Positions 57,092 through 64,000 of a stretch of 64,000 nucleotides of DNA are shown in pieces. The notes under the pieces are model-generated. The model made no database searches. It was not told the DNA's origin and saw only the letters and a list, made by a program, of their open reading frames with translations. The stretch's first letter is position 1, and each line of letters begins with the position of its first letter. The translations under genes were made by a program, and so were the position numbers. Source of the DNA: Galeruca laticollis (Eukaryota > Arthropoda > Insecta > Coleoptera > Chrysomelidae); NCBI GenBank assembly GCA_963921935.1, contig OY998180.1, positions 48,615,731 through 48,679,730 on the forward strand, given 5' to 3'.

Positions 57092-57501
57092 TTAACACGT
57101 TAAGCCCCGCGTGACAGAGATGCTGCGTCACGCATGTTGAGTGACATCAGACCGCGTGACCATGCGTTTGGTCACACAGCCAGTATTTCTAACTAGAGAC
57201 GTGAGCCAACAAGTGTTCACGTTTATAGTGATATTCATATGGGAGTGAATTCTATGCGGTCCGGGGAACACTACACTGCTTGCGGGTTCTGAAACTGACT
57301 TGAATTTTTGAAAATAACTTGTAAATTAAATAATTATTGTTTCATTTCATATACTTATATAAAATAAATTGGGTTTTTTTTGTGTCTGCTTATGTTTTAT
57401 TTGGTATAAAAAAGTAAACGAAAACAACCATAAACTTCTAATAAAGTATAAAAATAATTGGATGTCTGAAAGAAATATTTACGCCAAAAAATAACTTGAT
57501 T

Positions 57502-58993
57502 TTATACTTTGCTGGCATGGTGCACAGTAAAAAAACAATCCAAACAGTAATTTTTCATGCATGCCAGACATCGATATTTTGTTGTTGGGCACTTTCGTTG
57601 AGCTTCTAATCTTCCAATCTCAGCTTTCATGTTTGAATAACATACGGAACATCTATTTCGTTTATCTTCGTCTAGTTTGTGTTCATTTGGCGCAACATTT
57701 ATTTCGGTTCTTGCGCTAATTTTCAACAATTGGAGAGCAACTGCTTTTTTGAAGTCAGTGATGGAGATTTTAATTTGGGTTACTTCCTTATATATAAACA
57801 ATAAACGCATTTACCATGGCAGAACCAAAAATTAGTTCCATTGCTAACTTCCTGTACCATTTTGTGCCTCATCTGAGACAATGTGAGTAGGATTTGATTT
57901 GGTCGGAAAGATCTATGTAAGCCTTACACTCATTGTAATCAACCACAACTTTTGGCTTTTCAATTTCTGCTTCCCGTTGTCGCACTACTTTTCTTTCTTC
58001 TGTGTGCTTGGTGGTAAGCATAAGCACGTCTCTTTTATCTTTCCAATTTATCATTACTATACCATCTTCACTATCACGCGCAAAACTTTCATTTTTTCCC
58101 AACTTTATTTGTGTTACTTCAGTGCAGTTCAGTTTTCTATTGAACCTTACAGTACCCACAAGATGTGTCTGTCTTTTTGCTAGTTCTCTGGCAAGATGAA
58201 CGCTTGTATAATAATTATCGGTGTATAGGGTTCGTCCACAATCCAGTAAATTTTCCATAAGTGAAAACACTACGTTGAAAGATGCATTTCCTATAGCACC
58301 TTTATCATTTCCACAGTATACTTTGATATTATATGTGTATCCATTTTGCAGACAAAGTTTGTATAATTTTATACCAAATTTATGTCTTATTCTTTATATA
58401 TTGCTTTCCACAAGGCTTTTCAATAATGGCGTGAGTTTATGTAGACGGTCAATCTCGGCGTTGTCATTGTCATTGTCACTGAAATGCCACATGGATAGGA
58501 GCTGCTCAAATCGATTTCTGGTCATAATTTTACATACATTATTTTGAAATAAAAAGTTTTTACTCCAATAATCCCTAAGTTGCGGGGTTTTAACAAGTCC
58601 CATCCATATAAATATTCCAAAAAAAATTTCCATTTCTCTTGCATCAGTAGCGACCCATGATTTGGACTTTGATTTTTGGGACGGCGTTTTCTGTACGAGC
58701 TTCTGCTGTGCATACAAATTAGTTTGCTGAACGATTTTTGTAATAATGTCGTCTGTAATGAATATTTTATAAAAATCGTAAGGATTTTTATCGAACAGAT
58801 TATAATATTCATGTTTTATCCCCGTAGAAGAAACGTTGAATTCAAATGTTTTTAGATTTGAACCATCAACAGGTGCCCAAGATGCAGTAGTAGAGGTGTC
58901 ATTATTTTCTGTATTTGACATATTTGATTCCGAATCAGAATCAACTGCAAACTGACTGATAACATTTTCAATGACTTCTTCAATAGACAATTC
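57502..58993 (-). pseudogene. piggyBac-like transposase exon 2 with deletion of the first catalytic Asp
   Basis: Legible order: DKNPYDFYKIFITDDII, WVATDAREMEIFFGIFIWMG, RDYWSKNFLFQNNVCKIMTR and DRLHKLTPLLKSLVESNI, then a stop (about 58394). In a shifted frame, RIRHKFGIKLYKLCLQNGYT follows directly. Family members have about 40-50 residues between these blocks, holding the first catalytic Asp (IDESM-type); they are missing here. The second (TLYTDNYYTS, about 58230) and third (DLSDQIKSYS, about 57890) acidic motifs remain. The C-terminal Cys/His finger CSVCYSN...CLACMKNYCLDCF ends near 57502. Confidence 0.85.
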
Positions 58994-59053
58994 CTACAAA
59001 TTAGTAAAAAAAAATTCAAACTCACCATGATAGTCCCGAAAAATTAAATTTAC

Positions 59054-59365
59054 CTGCACTACACTTTTTTCAGCTGAATTGTCTTTTGCACTAGCTATAT
59101 TTGATGTATCATTTTTATTTATTTTGCTGGGCCCCGCTTCTTTCAAATCTTTTTCACTAATAAATGAAGTAATATTTTTCTTCTGAGTTTTACGTTTTTT
59201 TATTGGAGGGCGTTCTTTACTACTATTGCTAGACTCGCTGTTATCACTTGGACCATAGTCGTCTGCAGAATCATCTCCGGCAAACGGCTCCTCATTATCC
59301 TCATCGGGCATAAATTCATCCCATAATTTTGCAATGTAGATTTGCTCATTTTCATACGAATACAT
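59054..59365 (-). pseudogene. piggyBac-like transposase exon 1 (acidic N-terminus)
   Basis: ATG 59365 starts MYSYENEQIYIAKLWDEFMP. The segment is acidic and Ser-rich, then basic (PPIKKRKTQKK, nuclear-localisation-like). It ends SVVQ at a donor CAG|GTAAAT. The 60-bp intron (59053-58994) ends with TTTGTAG, and exon 2 continues in frame as ELSIEEVIENV. An upstream Met at 59391 lies in another frame. Confidence 0.65.
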
Positions 59366-59735
59366 TCTGCAGCCACGTTCACGCTTTGCACTTTTGCAAA
59401 TGAATGTGATAAGTAATACCTACCTATCTCCCCTTAGCGCAAGAATCCTACCTACCTCCCCTTAGCGCAAGAATCGACAGGTCCGCAGACCATCCACTGA
59501 GTTACAACATTTGTGCCACGCGGTCAGAGCAACAAATATGCTCTTCTTCAGACCGCGAGACACAAATGTTATGTCTCGTTTTTATTTTAAACAAAAATTG
59601 ATTTTTTTAAATTAAGTTTTCATAAATCGTATGTATTTAGGTAATAATAGTATTTTAATTCCACTTGCAATAAAATTATTTTCCAGTCTGTGAATTACTA
59701 TATTTTTATTTCCATGGTGGGGCTTAACGTGTTAA

Positions 59736-60000
59736 AAAATGAAGACGTCTCCACAGATGCGTCGAAATTTCCTTCACTACTCAATATGAACATTTGTTAC
59801 TTTTATCTTGTCCGTATTAGAAGATTGTTGGATACCACATATTTATGCTTGTTTTTATCAAATGTAACAACAGTTGGATGTGACTAAGACATTGTTTTGT
59901 GATATGGAATGCTAAAGAACTATTTATAGAGCGAGTATTATTTAATGAAGATTTTTGGGCTTAGGAATCTCAAAAAAGTTTATTGTTTCATAAATGCCAT
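59736..60000. other. short non-coding stretch
   Basis: No feature recognised between the piggyBac-like element and LINE-E. Confidence 0.4.
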
Positions 60001-60433
60001 TATTTATTTATTTATACCCAAACAGGTTTACAACCTTATTACACGGATATTTGAAATTGAATAAACAAAAATTAACTTAATATTAAAATAATATAATAAC
60101 ATGATCTACTATATAAACACAAGGATTCTAGAACCAAGACGACAGAACTCGCACCTCTCAATTTCTACATTTGATTGTAATAATTTGACAATTAAAAATT
60201 TAGAATTAAGTATTAAGTGGCGAAAATAGCAAGATGCCCATACACCCTCCCACGATACTCAACAATGGGTACTGTCCAGTCAATGTCAATAAATGTATTC
60301 AGATTATTGGCCAATGTCAATATGGCTTCTAATGGAGAATGTACACAAGTTCGTATTCTTTCGAATAATAATGGACAGCGGGTTGGCCTCGCTGGAGCTT
60401 TAAATGGTATTATACCTAACAGACTACTTGAAT

Positions 60434-61340
60434 TTATATCATTATTAATTTTATCTTATAGAGACACATCATACTTGCAATTTTCCTTCTACTCACCAAT
60501 GAAATTAGTCCAAATTCCTCTCGCAATCTGGATGACCTTATTGTCTTGTAATCTGGCCATACATGGTACTTCTTGAAATATAATTGCCTAAGAAATTTGT
60601 TTTGTACCTTTTCTACTAAATTTATATGCACTTGTGCCTGTTCACCCCAAATAATAGATGCATATTCCAAGTTTGATCTAACCAGCGTATTAAATATAAT
60701 CTTTATAATTTCTGTACTTAAGAAGGAAAAACTTTGCCTTGTTACAAACCCTAGCATGCTATTAGCTTTTTTTACTAATCGGTTAATGTGTCGTACAAAT
60801 GATAGTTGCCCATTATATATAACCCCTAAATATTTAATTTCACTAAGTCTTTGTAGAGAATCCTCCCCCATTAAATAATTAAATATTATAGGTTCCTTTT
60901 TTGTTGTAATAGACATACTCCCACATTAATTAATATTAAAATTTAATTTATTTTGGATTCTCCATTCTAGTATGCTATTGATATCCCTCTGAATCATGAC
61001 GCAATCCCTAACTGATCTAATTTTTTTAAATATTCTAAAGTCGTCCGCAAACAATAAACAATCAGAAAATTGTATACATTCGTCTATATCATTAATGAAT
61101 AATAGGAACAGAAGTGGTCCCAAGTTAGAATCCTGGGGGACCCCAGAATTCGCATGAAACTTTCACGATGTATTACCATTGTGCTTGACCACGAAATACC
61201 TATCTTGAAGGTAGCTTTTAAACAAACATAATAAATCGTTTGATAAACCAAATGAGTTCAATTTCTTCAAAACTACGTCATGCTGAATAGTATCAAATGC
61301 TTTTTGAAAATCTGTGTAAATAATGTCTAGTTGTAGTCTT
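60434..61340 (-). pseudogene. LINE-E reverse transcriptase, fingers deleted
   Basis: RT palm starts abruptly with LQLDIIYTDFQKAFDTIQHD (catalytic Asp). GVPQDSNLGPLLFLLFINDI (about 61140) and DCLLFADDFRIFK (FADD, about 61050) follow. After a stop near 60926 the thumb reads IKYLGVIYNGQLSFVRHINR. The motifs that precede DFQKAFD in an intact RT are missing, replaced by the linker, so an internal deletion is inferred at about 61340. Confidence 0.75.
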
Positions 61341-62055
61341 ATTTATATCACACTTTACATTCTCTTCAATTTGCCTCAAATAATTATTGTGTTCATTATT
61401 AATTAAATATTTTAGATCCCTTCTGGACTGTAAATATTTGGAATTGTAATAGTCTGAAACATATCTTAGTTTTCTAAAATTATTTTTTTCTTTTAATAAC
61501 CGTTTGATTTGTGGGGTGAACAATTTTGGAAATTTATTGTAATTGTTGTAAGTTTTATATTTCGGAACAGTGACTTCAAAAATATCGTAAATATTTTTGT
61601 AAAAAATCTCAAGTGCTGAATCTACATTGTCATTGTTTGTAACGTCTATCCAACATGTATCTCTCAACATTTCGCTCATCAATTGAAAATTAGCCCTTTT
61701 AAAATTAAATTTGTATTCAGTTGCCTTCTTTGTTCTTGTGTATTTTGCTTGACCAACGTTATATTAATATATAGAGATGCAGTTTATCTTCAGTAACTAA
61801 AGGTAATTGTTCCTTCATCACCGTGAATGTATCTACATTATCATTTGACTCAATAACTAGGTCTAACGTTTTATCTTGACTATTTTTTATATTATTGTAC
61901 AAAATAAATGAGTTAAAATTTAAAAATTCAATTAAACTCTCCAGTTTAGGACTAGTATTAAAATCCGCATTGCCTGTACCTTTTATTTCTGGTATATCAA
62001 AATCGCCTAAAATAAATGTTATTATTTTTGTTGAGGACATGTTGCAAAATCTCAA
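61293..62055 (-). pseudogene. LINE-E endonuclease and linker remnant
   Basis: TFILGDFDIPEIKGTGNADF resembles the GDFN(L/I)P motif of APE-type endonucleases. LDLVIESNDNVDTFTV and a shifted frame follow. From 61682, CWIDVTNNDNVDSALEIFYK and RLLKEKNNFRKLRYV form the usual linker before the RT. The frame runs to CDINKTTTRHYLHRF, where it collides with RT sequence in another frame. Confidence 0.65.
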
Positions 62056-62078
62056 AACATTCTGTAATGTTTTTGTTA

Positions 62079-62084
62079 TTTATT
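62079..62084 (-). promoter_or_regulatory. AATAAA polyadenylation hexamer of the LTR
   Basis: AATAAA on the minus strand near the end of the LTR. Confidence 0.4.
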
Positions 62085-62307
62085 TAAACAATAAACGGGT
62101 GGGATAAATTTTAAACACTCGGTATTGCTACTTACTAATTTATTTAAACACTAACTCACTAACACTAATTTATATGTACTTAACTAGTCACTTAAATTTA
62201 ATTTATATGCACACTAACTTATTAATTTATAACACTTTTATATTCACTTAATTACTGTTTAACTCACTATGGCAAATTATAAACTTAACTCATCCGCTGA
62301 TCGGTCC

Positions 62308-62321
62308 TGTATTTATATCAA
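62308..62321 (-). promoter_or_regulatory. TATA-like element of the LTR
   Basis: TGATATAAATACAG on the minus strand, about 210 bp into the LTR, the expected place for the U3 core promoter. Confidence 0.45.
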
Positions 62322-62529
62322 AAACTTTCTTTACTAGAACATTCGGGATGGGACATGCCTTTCGCGATATTTCTTAAAATGCCTTTCGAGAACATGTTTA
62401 AAAAGGACGGTCACAATAGATCCCAATAGACCTTCTCAGAATTCGGCGCGCTAGCCTTTTTCTTAACTCCGTTAACATAAGGTTACAGGGCCGTACTTAG
62501 TATCTGCTTCGGTGTGCGAGTTCGTAACA

Positions 62530-62540
62530 TTACCCCCTCC
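62530..62540 (-). other. polypurine tract of the Ty3/gypsy element
   Basis: GGAGGGGGTAA on the minus strand between the Pol stop and the TGTTACG start of the 3' LTR; primes plus-strand DNA synthesis in this class. Confidence 0.7.
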
Positions 62541-64000
62541 TTAAATGAAAGTTCCTCCTGGAACTTTTGTGTAGCCGACTGGATGTTTGAATCGGCAACT
62601 AGCCCCATTTCTACACTTTCCGATCTTATGAAAATAGCAGGGCACCGTCTTCATCGGATACTGATAACGGGGGTTGTAGCTGCAAATCAATATCTGGACA
62701 CCGGTATCTTGAAAGATAATCTCTACCATGTTCCTGATGATTCGCCAATCCAACTGGTTACTCGCTATCTTAGGCATAGCCAGTTTCTTCACATTGGATT
62801 CCAACACGTGGTCTCGGAGGTTTCGAAGTGCTTCCCACACATCGCGGTAGGTAGATCGATCTTGGAATTCATTTTTAGTTACCACGTAGAAAACGTACCG
62901 CGAATTATGTTTCAGTTTCAGTGTCTTGCCAGGGGCTGGAATCTGGTCTTCAAGTTTTTCTAATTGCCCGAACTTCTTTCGAAAGACGGTTGCCAATCCT
63001 CGTGCGTTCTTGATACGGGCGGGGATGTTGTATGCCAGTGAGTAATCTTCTGGGAGAGTGAACAAATCTTGTTGTTGTTCCGAAGTGACTCCATATCTAG
63101 CTTTTCCGGTACCTCCATACGCGCCCATAAATTCATCGAAGGTGGGGTCAGACACATCTCGAATAAGGTTTACTCCTTCCTCTATGTCATGGTCTCCTTC
63201 GAATGGCGCTAGTCGGTTTCGGTGAACTACTTTTGGTTTTCCGTTGGGGATCTTGCTTATGCGATATAAAACATCATTGATCCTTTTCTTGATCAAGTAT
63301 GGACCTTCCCAGGATTTTTGTAATTTTGGAGAAAATCCTTTTCTCCTCGCCGGGTTGTGTAACCATACTTTGTCCCCTTCTTTAAAACCGCCCTCTGTGG
63401 CCTGCGTGTCGTACCGCCTTTTCATTCTGTCGCTGGCAACTTGAAGATTTGTTCGAACTAGTTCATGAATATCGTCCAGCCTTCTTCTCAATTGGATCAC
63501 GTAGTCTTCGCCTGCTATATCTTCTCCAGGCCGACAGCCAAATTCCAGGTCACAAGGAAGCCTCATTTCACGTCCAAACAGGATTTTCGCAGGTGTTTCA
63601 CCCGTGGACTCATTGACGGCAGATCGATAAGCCAATGCAAATAGGGAGAGATACTGGTCCCAATCTCTCTGATGGCTGGATACTACTTTGGACAGGTATT
63701 TTCCAATAGTCCTGTTCATTCTCTCGACCATTCCATCTGACTGTGGATGTAATGCTGTTGTTCTGGTCTTCTTCATTCCCAGCTTGTCGCAAATCTCCTG
63801 GAATAGATGGCTTTCGAAATTTCTTCCCTGGTCACTGTGGACTTCCATGGGCACTCCATATCGGCTGATGAATTCTTCCACCAATACATCCGTGACAGTT
63901 GTGGCCTCTTGGTTCGGGATAGCGTAAATTTCCACCCATTTTGTAAAATAATCCATTACAACCAGTATGTACTTGCTACCATTTTCTGTCGTCGGAAATG
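62541..64000 (-). CDS. Ty3/gypsy Pol C-terminus: integrase fused to a macro domain and a CCCH zinc finger (partial)
   Basis: The frame is open from the window edge to a stop at 62541. Numbering from Met at 63956: integrase Asp2 (MDYFTKW), Asp42 (HSDQGRNFES) and Glu78 (SDGMVERMNR) give DD35E. PHPQ-type and LAYRSAVNESTGETPA blocks follow, then the GPY/F module (EGPYLIKK...VVHRNRLAPFEG, 217-254). A linker precedes a macro domain at about 297-428: SLAYNIPARIKNARGLATVF, RKKFG, YVFYVVTK, STYRDVWEALRNL, LAMPKIASNQLDW. This matches TARG1/OARD1-type ADP-ribosyl hydrolases. The catalytic Lys of TARG1 aligns with Lys361. The Gly-rich loop and Asp that should follow PKI are shortened and absent. C440-x7-C448-x5-C454-x3-H458 is a CCCH finger. 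No stop or frameshift in 486 codons. Confidence 0.85.
   Translation of the reverse strand, partial: FPTTENGSKYILVVMDYFTKWVEIYAIPNQEATTVTDVLVEEFISRYGVPMEVHSDQGRNFESHLFQEICDKLGMKKTRTTALHPQSDGMVERMNRTIGKYLSKVVSSHQRDWDQYLSLFALAYRSAVNESTGETPAKILFGREMRLPCDLEFGCRPGEDIAGEDYVIQLRRRLDDIHELVRTNLQVASDRMKRRYDTQATEGGFKEGDKVWLHNPARRKGFSPKLQKSWEGPYLIKKRINDVLYRISKIPNGKPKVVHRNRLAPFEGDHDIEEGVNLIRDVSDPTFDEFMGAYGGTGKARYGVTSEQQQDLFTLPEDYSLAYNIPARIKNARGLATVFRKKFGQLEKLEDQIPAPGKTLKLKHNSRYVFYVVTKNEFQDRSTYRDVWEALRNLRDHVLESNVKKLAMPKIASNQLDWRIIRNMVEIIFQDTGVQILICSYNPRYQYPMKTVPCYFHKIGKCRNGASCRFKHPVGYTKVPGGTFI

Larger units (their letters stand above)
57096..59731 (-). mobile_element. piggyBac-like transposon with TTAA duplications
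   Basis: Perfect 13-bp inverted ends CACGTTAAGCCCC at 57096-57108 and inverted at 59719-59731, flanked by TTAA at 57092-57095 and 59732-59735. Subterminal palindromic words with GCGTGACC and GGTCA lie just inside both ends (57109-57190, 59500-59580). The minus-strand transposase gene is broken. Confidence 0.93.
60001..62062 (-). mobile_element. LINE-E: CR1/jockey-group LINE, internally deleted
   Basis: Minus-strand remains of endonuclease (62055-61750), RT entry region (61682-61293), RT palm (61340-60926) and thumb (60916-60434). The 3' end has TATAAATAAATAAATAA-type tail sequence at about 60001-60020, a style common in such LINEs. The 5' side is cut by the LTR element at 62063. Confidence 0.75.
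62063..62529 (-). repeat. 3' LTR of a Ty3/gypsy element
   Basis: In the sense of the element it begins TGTTACGAACTCGCACACCG (62529) and ends ACATTACA (62063). It contains a TATA-like GATATAAATACAG (about 62320-62308) and AATAAA (62084-62079). It sits directly after the polypurine tract. CATTC (62058-62062) beside it would be the 5-bp target duplication; the other copy is outside the window. Confidence 0.75.

Noticed and set aside
60217..60878. Plus-strand ORFs of 119 and 101 codons
   Set aside because: Antisense shadows of the LINE-E RT thumb.
62514..62963. 149-codon plus-strand ORF over the macro-domain region
   Set aside because: Antisense to the continuous integrase-macro frame; no features of its own.
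62541..63071. Macro domain as an independent host gene beside the retroelement
   Set aside because: The frame is continuous with integrase, has no splice signals at the junction, and is followed directly by polypurine tract and LTR.

Overview
This is an AT-rich piece of an insect nuclear genome; a beetle-like, transposon-loaded genome is plausible, but the species cannot be fixed from sequence alone. The clear host gene is a four-PDZ, L27-containing Patj (Crumbs complex) gene on the + strand at 34850-37742, in four coding exons with GT-AG introns. Two short minus-strand exons at 32456-32282 have clean splice sites and may be the 5' end of a second host gene, head-to-head with Patj. Almost everything else is transposable elements, most of them decayed.

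Layout: 1-1552, 3' half of a Penelope-like element (RT plus GIY-YIG) ending in a hammerhead-like motif and a TA repeat. 2625-7010, RNase H-type LINE (LINE-1) with CCHC ORF1 and EN-RT. 7288-10272, Tc1/mariner-type element with 310-bp inverted repeats, TA duplications and DD41D spacing. 10277-14530, second EN-RT-RNH LINE (LINE-C). 14644-14804, hairpin MITE. 14864-17560, DNA transposon of an unassigned family with an intron and a deleted C-terminus. 17635-31745, a four-deep nest: LINE-A (minus) is split by a hAT element (20256-29767, 8-bp duplication GTTAGTTA); the hAT intron holds an RTE-like 3' fragment (duplication AGATAC); that fragment is split by LINE-B (minus, 21127-26915, 12-bp duplication). 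32927-33394 is a MITE. THAP-type zinc-finger remnants lie at about 34151-34333 and 40747-41020. 41616-41975 holds a second hammerhead-like motif and a long TA tract. 42172-46523 is a complete jockey-type LINE-D with a 13-bp duplication. 48735-49423 is a MITE with perfect 23-bp inverted repeats. 49636-52309 is a pogo/Tigger-like transposase with a duplicated C-terminal module. 52450-57090 has no gene but several local duplications and a foldback. 57096-59731 is a piggyBac-like element with TTAA duplications and a deletion that removes its first catalytic Asp. 60001-62062 is a CR1/jockey-type LINE-E. 62063-64000 is the 3' end of a Ty3/gypsy LTR element.

The most unusual item is that last element. 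Its Pol reading frame runs without a break from a DD35E integrase into a macro domain resembling the TARG1/OARD1 ADP-ribosyl hydrolases, then into a CCCH zinc finger, and stops directly before the polypurine tract and 3' LTR. Other points for a second look are the datable four-level nest, the DD41D element, the hammerhead-like motifs, the pogo C-terminal duplication and the candidate host 5' exons.

Apart from Patj, the candidate exons and the open Pol frame at the right edge, every coding region described carries stops, frameshifts or deletions. They should be read as fossils, not active genes.
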